Source of the DNA: JAZDFP01 sp043801445
GTDB lineage: Bacteria > Planctomycetota > MHYJ01 > JACQXL01
Assembly (NCBI GenBank): GCA_043801445.1
Contig: JAZDMB010000003.1
Span: 1-64,000, forward strand
DNA length: 64,000 nucleotides
Direction: 5' to 3'
Shown: positions 1 through 8,165 of the stretch, piece after piece
Numbering within the stretch: position 1 is the first letter of the stretch
How the letters are laid out: each line of letters opens with the position of its first letter
Program-made: the position numbers and the translations under genes
The notes under the pieces: generated by a model
Told to the model about the DNA's origin: nothing
The model's database searches: none
The model's input: the letters and a program-made list of their open reading frames with translations, nothing else

Positions 1-66
1 TTTTTTCCCCCCTTTGGTTTTCCTCTCCCCGCTTGGGCTCTGGCAACCCCCCCCCCCCCCCCTAAC
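1..66. other. low-complexity window edge
   Basis: Runs of T and C, including about 18 consecutive C around positions 46-62. This resembles low-quality sequence at the end of an assembled contig rather than a biological feature. From here to about 396 there is no convincing gene: only a copy of the CACCGCAGAGGCGC-type repeat at 188-215 and a strong hairpin, CCCGCTA/TAGCGGG, at about 303-320. Confidence 0.6.
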
Positions 67-396
67 CACGACTGAAAACCCTTGTAAATTAAGGGGTTCA
101 GGTCATGGTCTTTTTACCGCACGTTGCGACAGCGGAGTCCCGCCCAAGCGGGATAGAATAAGGGCTACAGGGCGTTCACAATTCATCACCGCAGAGGCGC
201 AAAGGTCGCAGAGTAATTCATTATCTATTTTCCGTAAATTCATTTCCAATTCATTTAATTCTAACCATCCGAGAGGAGGTGATTTGTTGAGCGTGACGAA
301 ATCCCGCTACTTATAGCGGGAAGCCTTCACAGATTAACTCAGGAACGAATAGTTTGTTCCTAATCTACACGGTTCGCCGTCAAGCATTACACGGAT

Positions 397-620
397 TCCG
401 CTAATAGGCGGAACGACATTGCTAAGTGGCTGAATGACATCGCTAAGTGGCTGAAGGTCTCCGCTACAAGCGGAAGTATATAGCTAAGTGGCTGAATGAC
501 AGCGCTATGTGGCGGAATGATATCGCCAAGTGGCTGAATGGTTCCGCTAAAGGCGGAATGACATCGCTAAGTAGCGGAAGGGCATAGCTAAGTGGCGAAA
601 TGGTTTCGCTAACAAGCAGA
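397..620. repeat. degenerate 21-bp tandem array, about 11 units
   Basis: Units of about 21 bp (one of 20 and one of 23) resemble CGCTAAGTGGCTGAATGACA. Many units carry a small inverted repeat, for example CCGCT-ACA-AGCGG, CGCTA-AG-TAGCG and CCGC-TAAAG-GCGG. The array ends about 40 bp before the start of the gene at 663. A second 21-bp, 11-unit array with different sequence lies upstream of the paralogous gene at 15460-16149. Confidence 0.8.
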
Positions 621-662
621 TTTTAATGTAACCCTATTGAAACTAATAAGTAAGGAGGATAT

Positions 663-1325
663 ATGACTTTGAAGTATATACCAAACACAGACGGTGATTT
701 TGAAACATGGCAGGTCAATTTTGTGACTAAGGTGGTGGCAACTCCCGCCGCTTACGGTCTTTTGCCGGCTGATGTAACCGCATTAGGGACGCTTTCTTCG
801 GACTGGCAAACCTCCCTTGCCGCCCAAACCGTAGCGCAAGACGCCGCTATAGCCGCCACTCAGGGTAAGGAATTAGCCCGCCGCAACTTGGAATCGGAAA
901 TTAGGAACCTGGCTCAGAGGATTCAAATCCGAAAAGCCACGACCGACGCCCAACGAGGCGAATTGGGTATCACTATACCGGATACTAACCCGACTCCGTC
1001 AAACCCGGAATATGTGCTGAATCTGACGCCGCCTAATCTGATTTTAGACTGGTCAATTCCAAATGAGGTTAAGGTTCATTTCGGCATCAATCCGTCAAAC
1101 GAGAGGCGCAACGCCAAACCGGCCGGGATTGCCGGCGCTAAAATCTGGTATCGCATAGAAACCGGTCCCTGGACTTACGTGGCTGATGACACCAATTCGC
1201 CCTATACCCATAATCTGCCCATCACCGAACCGACTAATGTGGAATATAAGGCGCAATGGTTTGACAAGAAGTCGCGCCCGGGACAGTTCGGCGAATCTGC
1301 CAGATGCACCGTTACGCCAAAATAA
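663..1325 (+). CDS. conserved hypothetical protein with C-terminal beta-sandwich-like domain
   Basis: 220 aa, function unknown. The start is set by AAGGAGG five bases before the ATG. The N-terminal half (about 1-105) is Ala/Gln-rich and probably helical. It is followed by a Pro-rich linker (TIPDTNPTPSNPEY) and a C-terminal region of about 100 residues resembling a fibronectin-type III-like domain (IWYRI, VEYKAQWFD, ARCTV). No signal peptide is visible. It is paralogous to the product of 15460-16149: both share the DxNPTPxxPEYV linker, the HFGxNPSNExRNAKP segment and the C-terminus. A 21-bp repeat array lies just upstream and a fibre-like gene follows 94 bp downstream. An accessory or surface-structure role is only a guess. 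Confidence 0.7.
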   Translation: MTLKYIPNTDGDFETWQVNFVTKVVATPAAYGLLPADVTALGTLSSDWQTSLAAQTVAQDAAIAATQGKELARRNLESEIRNLAQRIQIRKATTDAQRGELGITIPDTNPTPSNPEYVLNLTPPNLILDWSIPNEVKVHFGINPSNERRNAKPAGIAGAKIWYRIETGPWTYVADDTNSPYTHNLPITEPTNVEYKAQWFDKKSRPGQFGESARCTVTPK

Positions 1326-1331
1326 TAACCT

Positions 1332-1408
1332 CACCGCTGAGGCGCAGAGGGCGCGGAAAAGAAAACTATTATTTAATTCCTCTGCGTTCTTTGCGTCTCT
1401 GCGGTGAA
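1332..1408. repeat. inverted pair of CACCGCTGAGGCGCAGAGG repeats
   Basis: A CACCGC(T)GAGGCGCAGAGG arm is followed about 40 bases later by its inverted copy ending CGTCTCTGCGGTG. The pair could form a large hairpin between the genes at 663 and 1420. Single arms recur at 188-215, 17318-17340, 61766-61790 and 62070-62090. The Shine-Dalgarno sequence of the next gene (AAAGGAG) lies directly after the right arm. Confidence 0.8.
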
Positions 1409-1419
1409 AGGAGTTTAAT

Positions 1420-2493
1420 ATGCCATTAAAACCAAATGAAGTAACTACTATTACTATTGCAGATGGTGCAGTGACAACTCCGAAGATAGGCGAGTTACAG
1501 GTTTCAAGTTCCAAGTTACAGGTTGCCAGTGTAACAACTGAGAAGATTGCTAACGGAGCGGTAACTAAGGACAAAATCGGCGAGAAACAGGTGAGCAATT
1601 CACGGCTCAAAGATGCCTGTGTCACCACGCCGAAGATTGCATCTTCGGCAGTAGGCAGTAGTCAGTTGGCAGTAAACAGTGTAATCACGGAAAAGATTGC
1701 TAATGCGTCAGTGACTACGGAGAAGATTGCGGATAATGCGGTTACAACGAAAAAATTACAGGATGGTGCAGTAACGACTGATAAAATTGCCTTCGGTGCA
1801 GTAACAACACCCAAGATTGCAGCGCAGGCAGTGAGCAGTGAAAAATTAGCAACGAACAGTGTAATAACCGAGAAGATTGCCAATGGCGCGGTGACTCCCG
1901 CGAAATTGTCGTTTGTCCCGCCTTCTATTGTTCGCCCGATAACGCCGCCGGTTACGACTGACGAAATCGCTGATGCCTCAATCATCGCTCAGAAGATTGC
2001 AACATCTGCAATAACTAAAGCCAAAATGGCTTCTAATTCAGTGGGCTATTCGGAGATTATTAACGGTTCGGTTGAGCCGAGACATATCCGGGCAATTGAT
2101 ACTCCTGCTAATGGTGAAATCCCTTCTTACAATCAGGCACAGGAAAGGTTTGAATGGATTGCTTCGGGTGGTGGCGGTGTAACAAGACCACTGACTCCGC
2201 CGGTTGCCACAGGTGAAATTGCCGATGGTGCGGTAACGAAACCTAAATTGAGTTATAAGGTTATCAGCATCACGATTCCGGCTCAACAGGTAGGCGGTTT
2301 ATTTCCGCCTTTGGGAGACCCTGATTTGAATGGTGGTGTGATTTTAGGTTACTCTATTCCCACAAATCAAGACCAGCCGATTAGGCAACTATTCTTGTTA
2401 CCGGGACTACCGCAAGGCACAGGTATTTCAATCTTGCTGAACCAGCCGGCTATAGCGGATAATACGTTTGATGTGGTTGTCTTAAGACAGTAG
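1420..2493 (+). CDS. fibre-like protein with tandem 10-11-residue repeats
   Basis: 357 aa, started by AAAGGAG seven bases before the ATG. Residues about 8-170 are tandem degenerate repeats of the form xGAVTTxKIA, typical of elongated beta-structured fibres such as phage tail fibres and collars. Residues 195-357 form a non-repetitive C-terminal domain (INGSVEPRHIRAIDTP, then LLPGLPQGTGISILLNQ). No signal peptide is seen. This C-terminal part is nearly identical at DNA level to the gene at 63119-64000. The segment GELQVSSSKLQV comes from a short-period tract (AGTTACAGGTT...) that also occurs at another position in the second copy. Function is unknown. A phage origin is possible, but no other phage genes are nearby. 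Confidence 0.75.
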   Translation: MPLKPNEVTTITIADGAVTTPKIGELQVSSSKLQVASVTTEKIANGAVTKDKIGEKQVSNSRLKDACVTTPKIASSAVGSSQLAVNSVITEKIANASVTTEKIADNAVTTKKLQDGAVTTDKIAFGAVTTPKIAAQAVSSEKLATNSVITEKIANGAVTPAKLSFVPPSIVRPITPPVTTDEIADASIIAQKIATSAITKAKMASNSVGYSEIINGSVEPRHIRAIDTPANGEIPSYNQAQERFEWIASGGGGVTRPLTPPVATGEIADGAVTKPKLSYKVISITIPAQQVGGLFPPLGDPDLNGGVILGYSIPTNQDQPIRQLFLLPGLPQGTGISILLNQPAIADNTFDVVVLRQ

Positions 2494-2496
2494 GTA

Positions 2497-2560
2497 GTAT
2501 ATAGTATGAAGTATAAAGTATGAAGTATGTAGAAGGTAGAATGTAGGGTTCAAACTTCCT
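2497..2560. repeat. short-period TAGTATGAAGTA tract
   Basis: 7-8-bp imperfect repetitions (TAGTATGAAGTATAAAGTA and similar) follow the stop codon of the fibre-like gene. The reverse-complement type of tract (TACATACTACATAC) is found in frame inside pyrK at 52014-52055. Confidence 0.7.
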
Positions 2561-2600
2561 ATTTAAATCTGTGCAATCTGTGGCTTAATTCTGCTATATA

Positions 2601-3707
2601 TTACTTCCAGACGCCGGGAATAATTTCCGAACAATAGGGACACTTATTATCTTTTAATACATTTTCTTCTATAGTGTAGCCAATCCGCTTAATAAGTATT
2701 TTTCGGCAGGAGGGGCAGTAAGTTGATTCTGCCTGATGGGGTGACACATTGCCGAGATACACAAATTTCAACCCGCATTCACGGGCAATCTGATAAGCAT
2801 CCTCCATTGTTTTTAACGGTGTGGCAGGAAGATTGCTGAGTTTATACATCGGCTGGAAACGGGAAAAATGCAATGGGATGTTATCTCCCAAATTATTCTT
2901 TATCCATTCACACATTGCTTTAATTTCCTTGGGGTTATCATTAAGCGTCGGAATTATCAGGACTACGATTTCAAACCAGATTTTGATTTTCTTGAGCGTC
3001 AGGAGCGTATCCAAAACAGGCTGCAAATTACTGTTACAATATTTTTGGTAGAATTCATCAGTAAATGCTTTGAGGTCAATTTTCACTGCACTGAGTTGCC
3101 GGCAGAGGGCAAGCAACGGTTCCTCATTAATAGTACCATTTGAAACCATTACGCTGTGGAATCCCTGTTGTTTTGCTAACGAGGATATATCATACATATA
3201 TTCGTAGAAAACTATGGGCTCAGTATAAGTAAAAGCGATTACAGGAGTTTTACTGCTTTTAGCTTTCTCAACAACCATTGCCGGAGGCAGGTCATAACTT
3301 GTGGATTCTTCCGGTGATGCCTGAGAAATCTGCCAGTTCTGACAGAACTTACAGCCGAGATTACAGCCGACAGTGGCTAAGGAATAGCTCGTTGCACCGG
3401 GCAAAAAGTGGAAGAATGGTTTCTTTTCTATCGGGTCAATATTTGTCGTACACGGCTTGGAATAAACCAGACTGTAATAAAAACCCTTATCATTTTCTTT
3501 ATTTCCACAATAACCCCGGCTGTGGTTGGGAATATGACAGCGTCTGGGGCAGATAAGGCATTCAACTGCATCACCCGCGAGCTTATTATAATAAGAAACT
3601 TCTCTGCGCGTTTCATTGGATTTATTGGATGCGAATAAATGATTCTGATAAAGAACAGATAATGCCGCACCGGCAGAGATGGATTTTAGGAATTGACGTC
3701 TATCCAT
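2601..3707 (-). CDS. amrS: AmmeMemoRadiSam system radical SAM enzyme, with Tat-type signal
   Basis: 368 aa radical SAM protein of the AmrS family, which co-occurs with MEMO1 and AMMECR1 homologues and whose substrate is unsettled. The [4Fe-4S] motif CNLGCKFC is at about 115-122, an upstream Cys set CLICPRRC at 50-57, and a C-terminal zinc-ribbon-like CPSC...CPYC at about 331-360. The N-terminus MDRRQFLKSISAGAALSVL is a twin-arginine-like signal, unusual for this family. It lies 40 bp downstream of the MEMO-AMMECR1 fusion gene on the same strand, after gatB. Family assignment is firm. Export is inferred from the N-terminus. Confidence 0.88.
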   Translation of the reverse strand: MDRRQFLKSISAGAALSVLYQNHLFASNKSNETRREVSYYNKLAGDAVECLICPRRCHIPNHSRGYCGNKENDKGFYYSLVYSKPCTTNIDPIEKKPFFHFLPGATSYSLATVGCNLGCKFCQNWQISQASPEESTSYDLPPAMVVEKAKSSKTPVIAFTYTEPIVFYEYMYDISSLAKQQGFHSVMVSNGTINEEPLLALCRQLSAVKIDLKAFTDEFYQKYCNSNLQPVLDTLLTLKKIKIWFEIVVLIIPTLNDNPKEIKAMCEWIKNNLGDNIPLHFSRFQPMYKLSNLPATPLKTMEDAYQIARECGLKFVYLGNVSPHQAESTYCPSCRKILIKRIGYTIEENVLKDNKCPYCSEIIPGVWK

Positions 3708-3747
3708 AATTAGTTGATATGCTGATAAGAAATACTTATCAACTTAT

Positions 3748-5313
3748 TTACTCTTTTTCAGAAAACACCTGAGCGGTAAAGACGAAGAACTCGGCACCAT
3801 TACGCCAGCCATCTACTGGAAGCCCGGCCTTTTCAGCAAGATTGTTGAGCATTTCTTCTAATGTCCAGCCCTGCTCAAGAGCGACCTGAGGTAAAAATAT
3901 GGCAGTACGACCGCCTTTTACTAAATAAACTCCGTGTTTGCCGACGATTATATCTTTGTAACCGTCTACTTTCTTCAGTGGTGACATGACAGAAATCTCA
4001 ATAGAGATAGCCTTTTCTTCATCAGCGGTTACAGGAGAAAATCGCCAGTCATTGACCGCCGAATCTACTGCCTCAGCAATAACTCCCTGATATAAGGGTT
4101 GCGGTTCAAAGATGCGGCCGATGCAACCCCGTAACTGACCTCTTTCTTTAAGTGTCACAAAGACGCCTCTTTTTTCTGTCAGTTTAGCAGGTAAATCCTT
4201 TTCATTAGGTTGAGGAATCTTCTGGCTTTTCAAATATAGTTTCAATGTTTCTCTGGCTAATGATAATAGTGTCTTTTTTTCTGATTCGCTGAGGTTGTCT
4301 TTGTCCTGTTCTTCTTTGGGTTTAGATACATTTAACTTCCTGAAAGCAATCGCTGCATAGCTGACACAACGAGAATAATCACCGGTTAAATCTCCTGACG
4401 TGTAATAATTAAGGAGAATTCCTTTTGCGTCAAAGATATTCTTAGTATCAATTATTGATAGAAGCAGCGAGATAGGCTTGTATCCGCATATGGTTGCCCC
4501 AGTGGATTTAACATATTTATAAAATCCTTCCGGAGAGATATTAATAATTAGATCTATTGCTCCGCCGTCTAATTTCTTGAGATTATCCTTGATGTTATCT
4601 GTAAAAGGTACAAAGCCGAAATCATCGCCATAGTGCGTGAAATCAGAACTGATAATAATAAGTGTTTGCTTGTCAACAATCTTCTTAATGGCGGAAGCGG
4701 TATCCTGATAATCATCAATTTCTCCTGCAATAAGAGGAACAATTTTATAGCCAGATAAAACAGTTTGTAAGAAGGGCAGTTGAATTTCCAGGCTATGATC
4801 GTTCATATCGGCACTGCTTTGATAGCTGAATAACTTATCATTCTTAAGCAGGGTATCACAGGCATCGCTGTCCACTTCTACTTTACCCAAAGGTGTTTCA
4901 TAATGTGTCGCCTTTGAAACCGAAACCCCGATAAATCCGACTGTATGGCTGGGACCGATAATAATAATGCGTTTGAAAGGTTTACCTTTTATCAGAGAAT
5001 ATCCGTAAGCAGCGCATTGACCTGAATATTGATGGCCGGCATGGGGCACGATGATGGCGTTAATTTCTTGAGAATTGATATTAGGTAACTTCACGCCATT
5101 AAGATATTTTTCTATAGACTTTTTCAGCGCCTCGGGATTTTCAGGATACCAACTGCCAGCTAGGACTGATTTTCTGATATTCATATCTTTGTTCTCCTTG
5201 TCTGACTCGCTTTCTGGTTGGGTAGGCGTTTCCATATTAGGATTAGGTGATTTGTTACATCCTAAAACAAGAATTACAATAACAACTATAATTATCGAAC
5301 TGTATTTAAACAT
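3748..5313 (-). CDS. amrB-amrA: AmmeMemoRadiSam fusion: MEMO1-like (AmrB) plus AMMECR1 (AmrA), lipoprotein
   Basis: 521 aa from the ATG at 5313. The longer frame back to 5502 only translates a repeat (VKGL...RFAQND), so it is rejected. Residues 1-19 form a lipoprotein signal (IIIVVIVILVLGC), with Cys19 as the lipidation site. Residues about 48-330 are a MEMO1/extradiol-dioxygenase-like domain (LAGSWYP, VPHAGHQYSG, IGPSHT). Residues about 350-520 are an AMMECR1 domain (GVFVTLKERGQLRGCIG, VNDWRFSPV). Fusions of the two are known. It is downstream of gatB and upstream of amrS. The biochemical role of the system is not established. The lipobox and the partner's Tat-like signal suggest work outside the cytoplasm. 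Confidence 0.88.
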   Translation of the reverse strand: MFKYSSIIIVVIVILVLGCNKSPNPNMETPTQPESESDKENKDMNIRKSVLAGSWYPENPEALKKSIEKYLNGVKLPNINSQEINAIIVPHAGHQYSGQCAAYGYSLIKGKPFKRIIIIGPSHTVGFIGVSVSKATHYETPLGKVEVDSDACDTLLKNDKLFSYQSSADMNDHSLEIQLPFLQTVLSGYKIVPLIAGEIDDYQDTASAIKKIVDKQTLIIISSDFTHYGDDFGFVPFTDNIKDNLKKLDGGAIDLIINISPEGFYKYVKSTGATICGYKPISLLLSIIDTKNIFDAKGILLNYYTSGDLTGDYSRCVSYAAIAFRKLNVSKPKEEQDKDNLSESEKKTLLSLARETLKLYLKSQKIPQPNEKDLPAKLTEKRGVFVTLKERGQLRGCIGRIFEPQPLYQGVIAEAVDSAVNDWRFSPVTADEEKAISIEISVMSPLKKVDGYKDIIVGKHGVYLVKGGRTAIFLPQVALEQGWTLEEMLNNLAEKAGLPVDGWRNGAEFFVFTAQVFSEKE

Positions 5314-5351
5314 ATTAAATCTGATAACATGTTTTATCTGATCTGTCAATA

Positions 5352-5474
5352 TGAGACCGTCCCGATGTAACATCGGGGCGATGTCATTCTGAGCGAAGCG
5401 AAGAATCTCACCAAGCACAGTTTTGAGACCCTTCACTTCGTTCAGGGTGAAATTGTTGACTTTGTCAACAATCT
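5352..5474. repeat. intergenic repeat of the GAGCGAAGCGAAGAATCTC / CACTTCGTTCAGGGTGA type
   Basis: Composite of short inverted segments between gatB and the MEMO gene: GAGACCGTCCCGATG, GTCATTCTGAGCGAAGCGAAG, GAGACCCTTCACTTCGTTC, and TTGTTGACTTTGTCAACAA. A similar composite lies in opposite orientation at 45524-45641, and a degraded one at 52385-52570. Such repeats are common in environmental bacterial genomes and often create false N-terminal extensions, as here. Confidence 0.85.
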
Positions 5475-5491
5475 CAATATATATTTTGTTA

Positions 5492-6967
5492 CTAAGAATC
5501 AAGTTGTTTAGTAAGAAGTGACCGGACTTTATCCGGCTGTGCTTTGCCTTTTGATAGCCGCATTACTTGACCTAAAAGCGCCTCTAATGCCGCCTTTTTT
5601 CCTGATTTATAGTCTGATACTATCTTAGAATTTTTATCTATAACCTCTTTGATATAACCTTCCAAAACAGATTCATCACTGACCTGAGTCAATCCTTTCT
5701 TTTCAATAAGTTCGTATGCCGTCATATTGGAATCATTAATCATAGCGGTAAAAACCTCTGTTGTAGCAGTAGAAGAAATCTTTCCTTCATCACGGATTTT
5801 TGCTAATTCCGCCAGTCTCTGCGGTTTTATGCTTAAGTCTTTTATATCTATCTTGGTTTCATTGAGATACCGTAACACATGACTCATAAATAAATTACTG
5901 ATGCTTTTAGGATTATTATGATATTTAATGCATTCTTCGAAATAATTAGCATAGGATTTATCTTGCAGTAAAACACCTGCATCATAGGGCGGCAGTTGAT
6001 ATTGTAAAATAAACCTTTTTTTACGCTCTGCAGGTAATTCCGGTAAGGAGTGTTTTAGTTCTTCAATCCATTCAGGAGAGATAATAAATGGTTTCAGGTC
6101 AGGTTCAGGGAAATAGCGGTAATCCTGGATTTCTTCCTTAGAGCGCATCAGACGGGTTTCTTCTTTGACTTCGTCCCATAATCTGGTTTCCCCTGAGATT
6201 TCCTTGCCTTCTTTCAGGCAGGCAATCTGGCGGTTGGCTTCATATTCCAATGCCTTGGCGACGAACTTAAATGAATTCAGGTTTTTGATTTCAACCTTGG
6301 TGCTTAGATTCTTTTGTGTCTTGGGCCTGACCGAAATATTGGCATCACAACGCAAGGAACCTTTTTCCATATCGCAGTCTGAAACACCAAGATAAATAAG
6401 AAGCGACTTGAGTTCAATAAGATATTGATATGCCTCTTCGGGCGACTGTATCTCAGGTTGAGAGACAATTTCTACCAGAGGAACTCCGGTGCGGTTCAGG
6501 TCAACTAAACTATGTTCGGAAGTTGGAAGTTGGAGGTTGGAGGTTTGATTTCTAATTTCTAACTTCTCACTTCTAACTTCAGGGTGTATCAATTTTCCAG
6601 CATCTTCTTCCAGATGAACACGGGTAATGCCGATTCGTTTGTCTTTTATTTCCAACCAACCGTTTTTAGCAACAGGAATATCATATTGTGAAATCTGGTA
6701 GTTTTTAGGCAGGTCAGGATAGAAATAATTCTTGCGGTCGAATTTGGTCGAAGGAGCAATCTGGCAATTAAGGGCTATGGCAATCTTCAGGGCATGTTCA
6801 AATGCCTTACGGTTAACCACCGGTAACACACCGGGCAGTCCGAGACAAACCGGACAGGTCTGGCTATTTGCTTCTGAACCGAAAACCGTAGAACAACCGC
6901 AGAAGAGTTTAGAGTCAGTCTTTAATTGCGTGTGCACCTCTAATCCAATAACTATTTCATAATCCAT
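5492..6967 (-). CDS. gatB: Asp/Glu-tRNA amidotransferase subunit B
   Basis: 491 aa. GatB of GatCAB transamidates misacylated Glu-tRNA(Gln) and Asp-tRNA(Asn). It starts with the family signature YEIVIGLEVHTQLKT and has the Cys pairs CGC...CPVC around 23-41, then SQYDIP, RVHLEEDAGKL and DLNRTGVPL. The C-terminal GatB/YqeY domain ends with LGQVMRLSKGKAQPDKV. Residues 131-151 are an in-frame insertion between GKLIH and SLVDLNRTG, encoded by a short-period repeat tract. Typical GatB is about 475-480 aa, so the extra length fits. gatA and gatC are not in the window. It is the first gene of a minus-strand run with the AmmeMemoRadiSam genes. Confidence 0.95.
   Translation of the reverse strand: MDYEIVIGLEVHTQLKTDSKLFCGCSTVFGSEANSQTCPVCLGLPGVLPVVNRKAFEHALKIAIALNCQIAPSTKFDRKNYFYPDLPKNYQISQYDIPVAKNGWLEIKDKRIGITRVHLEEDAGKLIHPEVRSEKLEIRNQTSNLQLPTSEHSLVDLNRTGVPLVEIVSQPEIQSPEEAYQYLIELKSLLIYLGVSDCDMEKGSLRCDANISVRPKTQKNLSTKVEIKNLNSFKFVAKALEYEANRQIACLKEGKEISGETRLWDEVKEETRLMRSKEEIQDYRYFPEPDLKPFIISPEWIEELKHSLPELPAERKKRFILQYQLPPYDAGVLLQDKSYANYFEECIKYHNNPKSISNLFMSHVLRYLNETKIDIKDLSIKPQRLAELAKIRDEGKISSTATTEVFTAMINDSNMTAYELIEKKGLTQVSDESVLEGYIKEVIDKNSKIVSDYKSGKKAALEALLGQVMRLSKGKAQPDKVRSLLTKQLDS
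6515..6577. repeat. short-period tract inserted in frame in gatB
   Basis: Imperfect 7-8-bp repetitions (GAAGTTGGAAGTTGGAGG, then TTTCTAATTTCTAACTTC) encode about 21 residues that have no counterpart in ordinary GatB. The reading frame is preserved. Confidence 0.8.
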
Positions 6968-6994
6968 ACTGTTAAATCCTAATGCCTAATGTCT

Positions 6995-7090
6995 AAACAC
7001 GAATAGCACGAATTTGACTAATCCTTCACACCCCGCGGGGTGTAAGCGAATCATTCGTGTAATTCGTTTTATTTGTGTGATTCGTGTTCT
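6995..7090. repeat. CACGAAT/ATTCGTG intergenic repeat
   Basis: Inverted copies of ACACGAATAGCACGAATTTG and GTGTGATTCGTGTT flank a small CCCCGCGGGG palindrome. A similar pair lies at 27535-27595, beside selB. It occupies the gap upstream of gatB. No gene is seen between 6968 and 7445. Confidence 0.75.
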
Positions 7091-7129
7091 AGGTAGTAGT
7101 TATTAGACATTTTTAATAAAATCTGTCAA

Positions 7130-7289
7130 CCCCGTTAGAAATAGTCCCGCACATAACCAGCCACTTTGATGTTCTCATAGTTGTAGGTTATGTGCTGGCC
7201 GTAAATTACACTCTACCACTAATTCCGATATCTTACTATATCGGTGTTGCTTTTCACTATATTGTTTATATCAAACATTTCTAACGGGG
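7130..7289. repeat. inverted-repeat element, CCCCGTTAGAAAT arms
   Basis: 160-bp element with perfect 13-bp terminal inverted repeats (7130-7142 and 7277-7289). Inside is a second inverted pair around CACATAACC / GGTTATGTG (about 7150-7200), a motif seen again at 42365-42405. No protein is encoded. It belongs to the family also found at 9138, 9195, 38068, 45664 and 47272. Confidence 0.85.
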
Positions 7290-7445
7290 TCAACAGCAAT
7301 AAGAGATTATTTCTATTGACTGATAAATAATTTTCTCTACAATAACCAGTAAGAAAGATTTCCGCATTGCGTCTACATCACCAAATTGGGAGTATATCTG
7401 CAATCCATCTATAAATAAATTAGCTGAAATTAGCTTTTGAATTAT

Positions 7446-8003
7446 ATGAAAAGATTCACTGATGCAATTAGAAAAGCAATCCATGATGAAAATTGGTTTG
7501 CAGGATTATTTTTGGCTTTGTGTATGCCAGACATTTGTGGTTCTTTAGAAAAACCAGATGTACCAGTTGGAGAAAGGTACAAAGCTTGGTTTAATGACAA
7601 TCTATCTCAGAAATACTCCCCTAGATTTTCAGCAGATGATTGTTTTTATTTTCGCTGTAGTTGCCTTCATCAAGGTTTCGATAGCCACGAAAAATTAACA
7701 ACAGATAGAATCCATTTTATTACCCCGCCACCCAGAGGAATTATGGCGCATTTAAATATGCTTAATAATATTCTTCAAATGCAAATAGATATATTTTGCA
7801 CAGATATTGCAGATGCTGTTGATTATTGGAATGGAAATATCGCCAAAAATAATCCTGATATACAATCTAGAATTAACAAGTTAATGCAAATTTATCCACC
7901 TGAATCTATAAAGCCATTTATTTTGTTTGGAGAAAGTCAAAAATTAACATCGCCTAACAGCGCAGATTTAGATATACACAAATTTAACCGCCGTAATTTA
8001 TAG
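7446..8003 (+). CDS. conserved hypothetical protein
   Basis: 185 aa from the ATG at 7446. A TTG nine bases earlier is in frame but is a less likely start. No clear Shine-Dalgarno sequence is visible. The product is soluble, with no signal peptide or membrane segment. It has a helical N-terminus (FTDAIRKAIHDENWFAGLFLALCMPDICGSLE) and a Cys-containing core (DDCFYFRCSCLHQGF). It resembles a widely scattered family of uncharacterised proteins of about 170-190 residues, but I cannot name a function. The upstream neighbour is a repeat element and the downstream one is sppA, so there is no operon context. Confidence 0.6.
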   Translation: MKRFTDAIRKAIHDENWFAGLFLALCMPDICGSLEKPDVPVGERYKAWFNDNLSQKYSPRFSADDCFYFRCSCLHQGFDSHEKLTTDRIHFITPPPRGIMAHLNMLNNILQMQIDIFCTDIADAVDYWNGNIAKNNPDIQSRINKLMQIYPPESIKPFILFGESQKLTSPNSADLDIHKFNRRNL

Positions 8004-8044
8004 TTTTTGGACGAGCTTCGCGATACATATTCCATAAATATTTC

Positions 8045-8072
8045 TTGACAATGATAATAATAAAGATATGAT
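8045..8072 (+). promoter_or_regulatory. sigma-70-type promoter for sppA
   Basis: TTGACA (8045-8050), 16-bp spacer, TATGAT (8067-8072). It lies about 94 bp before the sppA start codon. In the leader, GAAATTGT (about 8117-8124) and ACAATTTC (about 8139-8146) could pair to form a hairpin. Confidence 0.6.
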
Positions 8073-8165
8073 TTTGTTAATATAAAAGGAATATCCTGAT
8101 ATTCATCGGGATGTAAGAAATTGTAACGACTAAAGTCTAACAATTTCTAACAAAGGAGTTTGTAT

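Noticed and set aside
14..316. 100-codon frame at the window start
   Set aside because: Built from low-complexity and repeat sequence with no ribosome site.
1662..1985. Antisense 107-codon frame rich in SVVTAPLAIFSVVT
   Set aside because: Mirror of the sense-strand repeats of the fibre gene. The sense frame has the ribosome site and a paralogue.
1420..2493. Diversity-generating retroelement target
   Set aside because: No reverse transcriptase or template repeat was seen, and the near-identical part is the constant 3' end rather than an adenine-variable patch.
5314..5502. 63-residue N-terminal extension of the MEMO-AMMECR1 protein
   Set aside because: Its residues come from a dispersed repeat (RFAQND type). 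The lipoprotein signal starts at the ATG at 5313.
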